Shown here piece after piece: positions 1 to 7,799 of a DNA stretch of 64,000 nucleotides. Position 1 is the stretch's first letter. Each line of letters begins with the position of its first letter. Origin of the DNA: Flavobacterium sp. (GTDB lineage Bacteria > Bacteroidota > Bacteroidia > Flavobacteriales > Flavobacteriaceae); the NCBI GenBank assembly GCA_027484725.1, contig JAIXSK010000016.1, forward strand, positions 186,001 through 250,000. Reading direction: 5' to 3'. The notes below the pieces were generated by a model. That model did not search any database and was not told the DNA's origin. It saw only the letters and a program-made list of their open reading frames with translations. The translations under genes were made by a program, and so were the position numbers.

Positions 1-398
1 AAGTTGATGACAAGCCCGTGATTGGTCGCGCTCCGGGTGTCACTCAATTAGGCTTTTATTTACGCCGTTTTAAAATTGATGAACTTCCGCAATTGCTCAA
101 TGTTTTCTGTGGTGATATGAGTTTGGTGGGCCCCAGACCCAGCGTTCCGGAGCAACTTGAACAAATGACCCAGGAAGAAAAACATCGTTACTCGGTTCGG
201 CCCGGGCTTACAGGTTTGTCACAAGTGTCCGGCAATATCCACCTGAGTTGGAAGGAACGATATGTATATGACTTAGATTATGTGGCGCATATTTCATTGT
301 TAAACGATGTCAAAATCATATTAAAAACATTTCTCATCATTTTGTTCGGAGAAGAAAAGTATCTTCACAAATCAAAAAACTTAATCAAAAAGAAATGA
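1..398 (+). CDS. Phosphoglycosyltransferase (sugar transferase), C-terminal part, cut by window start
   Basis: C-terminal part of a monotopic polyprenyl-phosphate hexose-1-phosphate transferase, the membrane enzyme that starts a surface glycan by moving a sugar phosphate onto the lipid carrier. The frame is open back to base 3, so the true start lies outside the window; the GTG at 18 is internal. Visible family motifs are KIDELPQLLN with the catalytic Asp-Glu pair, GDMSLVGPRP, and RPGLTGLSQVSG near the C-terminus. It overlaps the next gene by four bases (ATGA). It is the first of three such enzymes here, and which sugar it transfers cannot be read from sequence. Confidence 0.9.
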   Translation, partial: VDDKPVIGRAPGVTQLGFYLRRFKIDELPQLLNVFCGDMSLVGPRPSVPEQLEQMTQEEKHRYSVRPGLTGLSQVSGNIHLSWKERYVYDLDYVAHISLLNDVKIILKTFLIILFGEEKYLHKSKNLIKKK

Positions 399-1348
399 TT
401 TCACTAGGTTCCAATCCGCGCATTGGCGTTATGGGCAGTGTCAACAGCAGTAAAAAGTTGTTGGAAAAGCTTATTGAACACCATTTAAATGTTGTTACTG
501 TTTTTGGATTAAACCCTGAAGTTTCAACCAATGTAAGTGGTTTTCAAGATTTAAAACCAATTGCTGAAAAAGCGGGTTTGCGGTTTCATTACTTTGATAA
601 GATAGCCGAACCCTGGGTAGCAGAAGAAATCAAACAACAAGAAGTCGATATTCTTTTTGTGGTGGGGCTTTCGCAATTGGTTCGTCCTGAATTAATGCAG
701 GCGCCCAAACACTTTTGTATTGGATACCATCCTACTATGTTGCCCAAAGGACGTGGTCGTGCCGCTGTAGCTTGGATTGTCATGGGCGAGGTAGAACCCG
801 CCGTTACTTTGTTTAAAATTGATGAAGGCATGGACACCGGCGATATCTTTTTTCAGCGAAAAGTAACAATTGCTCAAGATGCTTATGCACAAGATGTAGT
901 AGATGGATTGCTCTTGGAATTTGGGAAATTGCTGGACGATTTTTTACCGCAATTGAAAATCGGACAAATTCAAGCTACCCCGCAAGACCACACACAAGCC
1001 ACTTACCTTGAAATCAGAAGGCCCAACGATGGATATATAGATTGGGAAAAATCCGCTGAAGAAATATTCAAACTTATTCGCGCGGTATCACAACCTTTGC
1101 CCGGTGCTTTTACTTATTTTAAAACCCATAAAATGACCATTTGGCGCGCTCATATTGATCGTGAATTACCGGTTAAAGGCGTTCCGGGTAGAATTTTAAG
1201 AGTTGATGGAGATGCATTTTGGGTACAAACCGGAGATCATCCTATCAAAATAACCACGTATGCTGTGGAAGAAGAATTCATTCCCAAAGTGGGCATCAAG
1301 CTGGGCTTTGGCGTTGTAGATTTTGTAAATTTTTTAAAAAATGCGTAA
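395..1348 (+). CDS. Formyltransferase, sugar N-formyltransferase-like (Fmt/ArnA fold)
   Basis: 317 residues with the layout of the methionyl-tRNA formyltransferase/ArnA family: an N-terminal formyl-transfer domain (about 1-190) and a C-terminal Fmt-like domain (about 205-317, DGYIDWEKSAEEIFKLIRA). These enzymes pass a formyl group from N10-formyl-tetrahydrofolate to an amine. The context (PGT upstream, PIG-L deacetylase and ATP-grasp downstream) points to an amino sugar rather than initiator tRNA. His112 (GYHPTMLP) and Asp147 (MDTGD) fit the catalytic His and Asp, but residue 110 is Gly where the classical Asn of the Asn-His-Asp triad would be. It overlaps the PGT by 4 bases and the deacetylase by 8. 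The substrate is inferred. Confidence 0.8.
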   Translation: MISLGSNPRIGVMGSVNSSKKLLEKLIEHHLNVVTVFGLNPEVSTNVSGFQDLKPIAEKAGLRFHYFDKIAEPWVAEEIKQQEVDILFVVGLSQLVRPELMQAPKHFCIGYHPTMLPKGRGRAAVAWIVMGEVEPAVTLFKIDEGMDTGDIFFQRKVTIAQDAYAQDVVDGLLLEFGKLLDDFLPQLKIGQIQATPQDHTQATYLEIRRPNDGYIDWEKSAEEIFKLIRAVSQPLPGAFTYFKTHKMTIWRAHIDRELPVKGVPGRILRVDGDAFWVQTGDHPIKITTYAVEEEFIPKVGIKLGFGVVDFVNFLKNA

Positions 1349-2015
1349 AATATTAATCGTAGCTCCGCATTGTGACGATGAAATCTTAGGATGCGGCGGC
1401 ATTATGTCTAAGTTTGCCCATAACGGAGACGAAGTTTATGTAGCGATTGTCACCAACGGACATTTGGGCGCTCCGGAATTATTTTCGGCAGAGGGAACCC
1501 AAAAAGTCCGCTCTGAAGCTTTGCAAGCACACCAAATTCTGGGTGTTAAAGAAACTTTCTTTTTAGATTTTCCGGCACCGCGTTTAGATTCAATTCCGGC
1601 TTATCAGTTATCATTGGCTTTCTCAAAAATAGTTAAAGAAAAAGCCATTGAAATAATGTATTTACCCCATCGGGGCGATATTCACAAAGACCACAGAATT
1701 ACTTATGAAGCGGCTTTGGTCGCTGCACGGCCCATCAATAATTGTACGGTAAAAAAGGTTTTAGCCTATGAAACTTTGTCTGAAACTGAGTGGGCACCTC
1801 CGTTTGGCGATGATGCTTTTATCCCGACGGTTTTTGAAAGTATCGAAGGTCATTTAGTTAAAAAACTAGAGGCTTTTAAGTGTTTTTCAACGCAAATCAA
1901 AGAGTTTCCGCACCCAAGATCGCTTAAAACCATTGAAATTTTATCCAATTATCGCGGCGCCACAGTAGGTATGACACAAGCTGAAGCTTTTATGCTCATT
2001 CGCGAAATCATTTAA
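1341..2015 (+). CDS. PIG-L/LmbE family deacetylase
   Basis: 224 residues. The N-terminal motif APHCDDE (residues 8-14) is the zinc-binding AHPDDE motif of the PIG-L family, and IHKDHR near residue 115 supplies the second His/Asp group. Family members remove the acetyl group from N-acetylglucosamine-type substrates. Starting eight bases inside the formyltransferase gene suggests coupled translation. A plausible job is to free an amine that is then formylated or ligated, but that is inference. No signal peptide is seen, so it should be cytoplasmic. Family assignment is firm; substrate is unknown. Confidence 0.85.
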   Translation: MRKILIVAPHCDDEILGCGGIMSKFAHNGDEVYVAIVTNGHLGAPELFSAEGTQKVRSEALQAHQILGVKETFFLDFPAPRLDSIPAYQLSLAFSKIVKEKAIEIMYLPHRGDIHKDHRITYEAALVAARPINNCTVKKVLAYETLSETEWAPPFGDDAFIPTVFESIEGHLVKKLEAFKCFSTQIKEFPHPRSLKTIEILSNYRGATVGMTQAEAFMLIREII

Positions 2016-2037
2016 ACTTCTGATCAAAACCCAAAAT

Positions 2038-3102
2038 ATGAAAGTCCTTATCACCGGAGTAGGCGGCCCAACTCCAAGAAGTTTTGCCATCGGCCTTAAA
2101 AAATATTCTTTTTACAAACGATTTGAACTCATCGGCACAGACATCAATCCTCTGGCTATTGGTTTGTACCAAAATGAGTTGTTCAATAAAACATATGTTG
2201 TTCCTTCGGCTTCAAGTCCGGATTATTGGACTGTTATGGAAACCATCATACGAGAAAACAACATTCAAGTAGCCGTGATTTTACCTGAACTTGAAGTTAT
2301 GGAATGGAGCCGCCGAAAAGAAACACGCGCGTTGCCTTGTAAAGCTTTGATTCCCGATGTTTCTATGGCCGAATTGCTCGTTGATAAATCTAAAATGACA
2401 GACTTGTTAAAAGATTTAGATATTGTTCCGCCATCGGTTGCGTTTCACCGAGACGATGTACATTTTAACGGAGCTTTTGAAGTGCTCAAAGGTGGTTTCT
2501 GGGTGCGAAGTACCAGTGGAACCAGCGGTTTGGGCTCACTCAAAGTGGACGATGTAGATTCGTTGAAAAACTGGATTCAGATCAACCCGAACGTGCAAGA
2601 ATTTTTAGCGAGCAAGTTTTTGCCGGGCAGAAACCTAGCTTGTAAAATGCTCTATTTTAACGGAAAACTTTTGCGTACCGCTTGTGCTGAGCGCGTTAAC
2701 TACATTATGGCCAAAGTAGCGCCTTCGGGCATTACCGGAAATACCTCATTCGGGCGATTGCTCAATGAACCAGCATTGGTAGCCGAAGCCAAACGCGCCA
2801 TGGATTTTTTGTTGGCCTACACCAAAGCCGCGCACCACGGTTTTTTTACGGTTGATTTTAAAGAAGATGAAAACGGCAAACCATATATTACCGAAATCAA
2901 CGTTCGACATGTAGCTTTTACACAATGTTTTGCTGCGGCCGGAGCCAATTTTGCTGAAGATACCATCCGATTACTCGATGAAGATGCCGATTTTGATTTG
3001 AATTACCATATGTATGAATTTGAGAAAGACCTCATCTTTTTGCGCGATGTTGACTCTTTACCCATATTGATGAAAGAAGCTGAATTATTGAAAAGGCTTT
3101 AG
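2038..3102 (+). CDS. ATP-grasp enzyme, carbamoyl-phosphate-synthase-like
   Basis: 354 residues. It starts with a Rossmann-like pre-ATP-grasp segment (MKVLITGVGGPTPRS). The central strand region (FWVRSTSGTSGLGSLKV, about 160-176) resembles the ATP-grasp glycine-rich loop, and the C-terminal metal/ATP part reads TVDFKEDENGKPYITEINVRH (about 281-301). Such enzymes make amide or similar bonds through an acyl-phosphate. In polysaccharide loci these stand-alone ATP-grasp genes are often annotated as carbamoyl-phosphate synthase large-subunit-like and are usually uncharacterised. The position after the formyltransferase and PIG-L deacetylase suggests it acts on the same sugar, for example by adding an acyl or amino-acid group. 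It ends just before a strong hairpin. Confidence 0.75.
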   Translation: MKVLITGVGGPTPRSFAIGLKKYSFYKRFELIGTDINPLAIGLYQNELFNKTYVVPSASSPDYWTVMETIIRENNIQVAVILPELEVMEWSRRKETRALPCKALIPDVSMAELLVDKSKMTDLLKDLDIVPPSVAFHRDDVHFNGAFEVLKGGFWVRSTSGTSGLGSLKVDDVDSLKNWIQINPNVQEFLASKFLPGRNLACKMLYFNGKLLRTACAERVNYIMAKVAPSGITGNTSFGRLLNEPALVAEAKRAMDFLLAYTKAAHHGFFTVDFKEDENGKPYITEINVRHVAFTQCFAAAGANFAEDTIRLLDEDADFDLNYHMYEFEKDLIFLRDVDSLPILMKEAELLKRL

Positions 3103-3126
3103 TCAGTTCATCAGAATACCCCATAT

Positions 3127-3162
3127 AAAAACAAGAAGCGCTCTGGGTGTTTTCTTGTTTTT
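3127..3162 (+). terminator. Terminator-like hairpin after the ATP-grasp gene
   Basis: An 11-bp perfect inverted repeat (AAAAACAAGAA at 3127-3137, TTCTTGTTTTT at 3152-3162) with a 14-base loop. The right arm itself ends in five T. It lies 24 bases after the ATP-grasp stop and 23 before the next start, so it probably separates two transcription units. Confidence 0.6.
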
Positions 3163-3185
3163 CTTTGTAAAAAACCATTGTTTTT

Positions 3186-3734
3186 GTGTTTGTAAAACGA
3201 ATTTTTGACGTTGTTTTTTCGCTGATCATTTTGCTTTCTTTGAGTTGGCTGCTCGTTGTGTGTTATTTATTGGCCAGCATCGAAACGTGTTCCAACGGTG
3301 TATTTGTGCAAAAACGCGTGGGGCAATTCGGAAAATTCTTTTGGATATACAAGCTCAAGACCATGCATCCAAAAACTCAAAAAATAGGTTTTTTAGGGCA
3401 ATTGTTCAGAAAGTATAAAATAGATGAATTACCTCAGTTTTATAATGTGCTCTTAGGTGATATGTCTGTGGTTGGTCCGCGACCCGATGTGCCAGGTTAT
3501 TATGATTGTCTGCAAGGGAATGACCGTCGATTACTGGAACTCAAGCCCGGTATTACCAGCGAGGCATCCATCAAATACAAAAATGAAGATGCTTTATTGG
3601 CAGAACAAACGAACCCTCTGGCTTATAACGACCAGGTGATTTTTCCGGACAAAGTAAGAATGAATCTTGAGTATTATGAGCATCAATCATTTATCCGAGA
3701 TTTAAAAATAATTTTAAAAACGGTTTTTAATTAA
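3186..3734 (+). CDS. Initiating phosphoglycosyltransferase, PglC-like
   Basis: 182 residues, the compact monotopic type. One N-terminal membrane helix (about 8-29) is followed by the PGT domain: QKRVGQFGKFFWIYKLKTM, then KIDELPQFYN with the catalytic Asp-Glu pair, then GDMSVVGPRP and LKPGIT. The start is GTG at 3186; it gives the family-typical beginning (FVKRIFDVVFS) and no ATG lies upstream in frame. The genes after it encode a PglE-like aminotransferase and a PglF-like dehydratase, so by analogy with Campylobacter it may transfer a bacillosamine-type sugar phosphate to undecaprenyl phosphate. It sits right after a terminator-like hairpin; its promoter is not clear. Confidence 0.88.
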   Translation: MFVKRIFDVVFSLIILLSLSWLLVVCYLLASIETCSNGVFVQKRVGQFGKFFWIYKLKTMHPKTQKIGFLGQLFRKYKIDELPQFYNVLLGDMSVVGPRPDVPGYYDCLQGNDRRLLELKPGITSEASIKYKNEDALLAEQTNPLAYNDQVIFPDKVRMNLEYYEHQSFIRDLKIILKTVFN

Positions 3735-3747
3735 TCCTATAAAAAAG

Positions 3748-3777
3748 TTAATAAAAGCAGTGGTTCTAGTATATTTG
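3748..3777 (+). promoter_or_regulatory. Bacteroidota-type promoter for the aminotransferase gene
   Basis: A perfect -7 box TATATTTG at 3770-3777 lies 20 bases before the ATG at 3798. TTA at 3748-3750 is a two-of-three match to the -33 TTG with a 19-base spacer. Confidence 0.6.
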
Positions 3778-3797
3778 CTCACGTAAAAACAACACTT

Positions 3798-4937
3798 ATG
3801 ACACTTCCAAAAATTTGGCTTTCATCGCCACATATGGGTGGTACGGAACTCAATTACATACATCAGGCTTTTGATTCTAATTGGGTGGCTCCTTTGGGCC
3901 CTAATGTTTCTGGTTTTGAGGATGATTTAGAAAAATACATCGGGCAAAACAGCCATGTCGCTGCTTTGAGTTCAGGAACAGCAGCCATTCATTTAGGATT
4001 GATTTTGCTTGGTGTTTCTGCCGGAGACGAAGTAATTTGTCAAAGTTTTACTTTTTCGGCTTCAGCCAATCCGATTTTGTATCAAGGGGCGGTTCCTATT
4101 TTTGTAGACAGCGAACCGGATACTTGGAATATTTGCCCTAAAGCCCTAGAAGAAGCAATTTTAGATAGAATTTCAAAAGGCAAAAAGCCCAAAGCGATTA
4201 TTGGGGTTCACTTATACGGAATGCCTTTTAAAGTAGATGAAATTCGCACCATAGCCCATCGATATGCAATTCCGCTTTTAGAAGATAGTGCTGAAGCCTT
4301 AGGAAGCACCTACAAAGGTAAAAGATGTGGCACTTTTGGAGATTTTGGCGTATTGTCGTTTAACGGAAATAAAATTATTACAACCTCTGGTGGGGGTGCT
4401 TTGGTTTGCAAGACCAAGGAACTCAAAGACAAAACCATCTTTTTCTCAACACAATCACGCGATAACGCGCCTCATTATCAGCATTCTGAAATAGGGTACA
4501 ATTACAGACTGAGCAATATTTGCGCGGGTATCGGTCGCGGACAGATGGAAGTTTTAGACCAACATATTGCACGCAGAAGAGAAATGCATCAGTGGTATCA
4601 AGAATATTTTAAAGACATGGATGGAGTTGATGTTTTTTCAGAGCCGTCTGCTGATTATTATTCCAACCATTGGCTTACTTCTATTGTGGTTCATCCTGAA
4701 AAGTTAGCAGGAAAAACGCGTGAAGATTTGCGTTTGGCGCTCGAGGCCCAAAACATAGAAAGCCGCCCGCTTTGGAAACCAATGCATTTGCAGCCCATTT
4801 TTGCCGATGCTCCTTATTACGGAGATAAAATAGCAGAAAATCTGTTTCGAGATGGTCTTTGCTTGCCTTCGGGGTCAAATTTAACCGAAGAAGACCGTGC
4901 GAGAATTCTCTCAGTATTTAACATTTTTTTTAAATAA
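3798..4937 (+). CDS. PLP-dependent sugar aminotransferase (DegT/DnrJ/EryC1/StrS), PglE-like
   Basis: 379 residues, full length for the family. The start (IWLSSPHMGGTELNYI, then APLGPNVSGFE) closely resembles Campylobacter PglE, which makes UDP-4-amino-4,6-dideoxy-GlcNAc from the 4-keto sugar. Lys192 (FNGNKIITTSGGG) is the PLP-binding lysine and Asp163 (LLEDSAE) the residue that pairs with the pyridine nitrogen. Next in line is the membrane 4,6-dehydratase that would make its keto-sugar substrate. It has its own promoter at 3748-3777. The product could feed a bacillosamine-like or legionaminic-like sugar. Confidence 0.88.
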   Translation: MTLPKIWLSSPHMGGTELNYIHQAFDSNWVAPLGPNVSGFEDDLEKYIGQNSHVAALSSGTAAIHLGLILLGVSAGDEVICQSFTFSASANPILYQGAVPIFVDSEPDTWNICPKALEEAILDRISKGKKPKAIIGVHLYGMPFKVDEIRTIAHRYAIPLLEDSAEALGSTYKGKRCGTFGDFGVLSFNGNKIITTSGGGALVCKTKELKDKTIFFSTQSRDNAPHYQHSEIGYNYRLSNICAGIGRGQMEVLDQHIARRREMHQWYQEYFKDMDGVDVFSEPSADYYSNHWLTSIVVHPEKLAGKTREDLRLALEAQNIESRPLWKPMHLQPIFADAPYYGDKIAENLFRDGLCLPSGSNLTEEDRARILSVFNIFFK

Positions 4938-5004
4938 ATTAGTGTACAAAGGCTTGAATTGTTATAAAAATATTAATTTTAAACGCCGTATAAATCATTA
5001 ACCA

Positions 5005-6951
5005 ATGGCAAGTTCCATTTTTGAGGTACTAAAAAATAGCATTCTTGGCAGAAGATTCCGAAACATCGGTTATTTGCCTCGTTGGATTATTTTTGCCATT
5101 GATGTCTTCATATTGGCCATTGCCAGTTTGATAACTTATTTGATTATGTATAGCCTTACTGGGGCCCTGCATACCTTTGAACAGATATTTATCAAATATG
5201 GCTCTTTTATTTTTGTCAATTCTGTTTGCTTTTTGCTTTATCGGACTTATTCGGGTATTATTCGCCATTCCACGTTTATTGATGGAGTAAAACTGTTGAT
5301 TTCAACTACAACTTCGTATCTTTTTTTACTGCTGTTTAATTTTGCTTGGTATATTTTTACAGACAACCATTTGTTTATCAATACAAGGTTGTTTATCAAC
5401 TATGTTATCTCATTTTTGCTGCTCTTTTTATTCAGAATTCTCATCAAGTACATTTTTGAGAAATACATGAATTTTGAAGATCAAAAAAAACTCATCAAAG
5501 CAGTTATTTACGGGGCAGATGCCAATGCTTTTTCTGTTGCCAATGCTTTGCGGGCTGAGAATCCGAGCCGATTTAAATTGTTGGGATTTATTGATAAATT
5601 CAATCTGAGTTCAGCCTCTAAAAGCATGTTGAATTTGCCGATTGTCAACCAGAGCAAAAAAATTTATGTTATTCTGCGTTCGCTTAAAGCAGATGCTTTA
5701 ATCATTGCCGAGAAAGGCTTGAGTAAAGAAGAGACTATTGCCATTGTTGAAGAATGTTTGGAATTTAATTTCAAGGTATTTACCGTTCCATTAATTACTG
5801 ATTGGGAAGATCAGCAACAAATATCTAACAAGGTAAAAAGTTTTGAGATTGAAGATTTACTTGACCGAAAGCCGATTGTATTAGACACCCAATCTATATC
5901 GAATCAATTAAAAGGGAAAACAGTTTTGATTACCGGTGCTGCTGGTTCAATAGGTAGTGAGATTACCCGACAAGTCATTTCATTCAAACCGCGCAAAGTC
6001 ATTTTGGTCGATCAAGCAGAAACGCCTTTACATTCACTTCGTTTAGAACTAAATGCGCTTAGTGAAGAGGTTTCGATCAGAACTGTTTTGGCTGATGTGC
6101 GACACCGAACAGCGATGGAAGTTGTTTTTGATAAATTCAAACCAGATGTGGTCTATCATGCAGCGGCCTATAAGCACGTGCCTCTTATGGAAGAAAATCC
6201 ATCACAAGCCATATACACAAATGTTTTGGGGACTAAAAACTTAGCTGATTTGTCTATAAAACACAATGTTGAACGTTTTGTGATGGTGTCTACAGACAAG
6301 GCGGTTAATCCAAGTAGTGTAATGGGAGCCAGTAAAAGAATCGCCGAAAAATATGTGCAAACACTGCATCATAAATATCAAGATGAGGGAATATCCATGC
6401 GTACCAAATTTATTACTACCAGATTTGGAAATGTATTGGGGTCTAATGGTTCAATTGTGCCTCTTTTTGCCAAACAAATTTCAGAGGGTGGACCACTAAC
6501 CATCACACATCCGGACATTATTCGTTATTTTATGACCATACCCGAAGCTTGTCAACTTGTTTTAGAGGCCGGTGCTATGGGGCAAGGGAGTGAGATATTT
6601 ATTTTTGATATGGGTAAACAAGTCAAGATCATTGATTTGGCCAAGAAAATGATTCGATTGGCAGGTTTTATTCCGTACAAAGATATTGACATCAAAATTA
6701 TTGGTTTGAGACCGGGCGAAAAACTATATGAAGAACTCTTAAATGATACTTCTAAGACTTTAGCTACCCACAACGAGAAAATTATGATTGCGCAAGAATT
6801 GCCTGAAAATTATCAAAAAGTTCATGAGAAAATTCTTGATTTGCTAGAAAACATATCTTCGATGAGCAATGATGAAATTGTAAGCCGAATGAAAAAGATA
6901 GTACCTGAATTCAAGAGCATGAACTCAGTTTTTGAAACTCTTGACGCTTAA
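5005..6951 (+). CDS. Membrane-bound NDP-sugar 4,6-dehydratase, PglF/WbpM/CapD family
   Basis: 648 residues. About four membrane helices in the first 145 residues are followed by a cytoplasmic nucleotide-binding module and a catalytic short-chain dehydrogenase domain from about residue 300. GAAGSIG (311-317) binds NAD. SVMGASK places Met440 and Lys444 where most dehydratases have Tyr-x3-Lys; a Met at this place is characteristic of the WbpM/PglF/FlaA1 type. These enzymes convert UDP-GlcNAc to UDP-2-acetamido-2,6-dideoxy-4-keto-hexose. Length and layout are normal. It lies 67 bases after the aminotransferase that would use its product. Confidence 0.93.
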   Translation: MASSIFEVLKNSILGRRFRNIGYLPRWIIFAIDVFILAIASLITYLIMYSLTGALHTFEQIFIKYGSFIFVNSVCFLLYRTYSGIIRHSTFIDGVKLLISTTTSYLFLLLFNFAWYIFTDNHLFINTRLFINYVISFLLLFLFRILIKYIFEKYMNFEDQKKLIKAVIYGADANAFSVANALRAENPSRFKLLGFIDKFNLSSASKSMLNLPIVNQSKKIYVILRSLKADALIIAEKGLSKEETIAIVEECLEFNFKVFTVPLITDWEDQQQISNKVKSFEIEDLLDRKPIVLDTQSISNQLKGKTVLITGAAGSIGSEITRQVISFKPRKVILVDQAETPLHSLRLELNALSEEVSIRTVLADVRHRTAMEVVFDKFKPDVVYHAAAYKHVPLMEENPSQAIYTNVLGTKNLADLSIKHNVERFVMVSTDKAVNPSSVMGASKRIAEKYVQTLHHKYQDEGISMRTKFITTRFGNVLGSNGSIVPLFAKQISEGGPLTITHPDIIRYFMTIPEACQLVLEAGAMGQGSEIFIFDMGKQVKIIDLAKKMIRLAGFIPYKDIDIKIIGLRPGEKLYEELLNDTSKTLATHNEKIMIAQELPENYQKVHEKILDLLENISSMSNDEIVSRMKKIVPEFKSMNSVFETLDA

Positions 6952-7001
6952 ATCAATAAAATTTAAACCGCTGCAAAAGCCTCGATTTCTAAATCTAATG
7001 C

Positions 7002-7009
7002 TATATTTG
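7002..7009 (+). promoter_or_regulatory. -7 promoter box ahead of wza
   Basis: Perfect TATATTTG, 20 bases before the ATG at 7030. No good -33 TTG at the usual distance. Confidence 0.5.
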
Positions 7010-7029
7010 CACGAATCAATAATCTTTCT

Positions 7030-7794
7030 ATGAGAATCTTAAAAGCATCTCTATTTATCTGCGTTAGTTTTCTTTTTTTATGTTCGTGTGCCTCAAGAAA
7101 AAAAATAGTCTACCTACAAAATATCGAACAAAAAAACTCTTATGCTGTAGAGAAAAACGAAGTCAAATTGCAGCCAGATGATTTGATCAATATCATTGTA
7201 TCTGCCGAAAACCCTGAGGTGACCATTCCATTCAATTTGCCGCAAATTCAGGGTAATTACGACATCAACGAAAAGCAAAGCGCCATCAAAACGTACCTCA
7301 TCAATAATGAGGGTTTTATTGAGTTTCCGGTGGTTGGTAAAATTAAATTAGGAGGATTATATCGTTCAGAGGCCGTGGCACTTTTGCGCGAAAAAATATC
7401 AGAATACATCAAAAATCCAATGATCAACCTTCGTATTTTGAATTATAAAATATCAGTCATGGGCGAAGTGCTTAAGCCAGGCTCATACAACATTCAAGGA
7501 GAAAGAATTACTCTTTTAGAAGCGCTGAGTTTGGCCGGAGATATGACCATTTATGGCCGCAGAGACAACGTATTGGTGATTCATGAAGAAGACGGAAAAA
7601 AAACTTACCAGCGATATGATTTGACAAAATCAGATTGGCTAGACAATAAAAATTATTACTTATCACAAAACGATGTTGTTTTTGTTGAGCAGAATAAAAC
7701 ACGAGTGAATAACTCTGCAGTGGGTCAGAGTACTACGGTTATTTTATCTGGATTAACCATTATCTTATCGTTGATACTGATTCTTAAGTCCTAA
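7030..7794 (+). CDS. wza: Polysaccharide export outer-membrane lipoprotein, Wza/BexD family
   Basis: 254 residues. An N-terminal signal peptide ends in the lipobox LCSC (lipidated Cys20). A polysaccharide-export (PES) domain follows from about residue 45 (LQPDDLINIIVS), then SLBB-type segments (VMGEVLKPGSYNIQG; ITLLEALSLAGD). The C-terminal 20 residues are hydrophobic, as in the short Bacteroidota forms of Wza. It is expected to form the export channel across the outer membrane with the co-encoded Wzc five bases downstream. It has its own promoter box at 7002. Family assignment is secure. Confidence 0.92.
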   Translation: MRILKASLFICVSFLFLCSCASRKKIVYLQNIEQKNSYAVEKNEVKLQPDDLINIIVSAENPEVTIPFNLPQIQGNYDINEKQSAIKTYLINNEGFIEFPVVGKIKLGGLYRSEAVALLREKISEYIKNPMINLRILNYKISVMGEVLKPGSYNIQGERITLLEALSLAGDMTIYGRRDNVLVIHEEDGKKTYQRYDLTKSDWLDNKNYYLSQNDVVFVEQNKTRVNNSAVGQSTTVILSGLTIILSLILILKS

Positions 7795-7799
7795 AAAAG

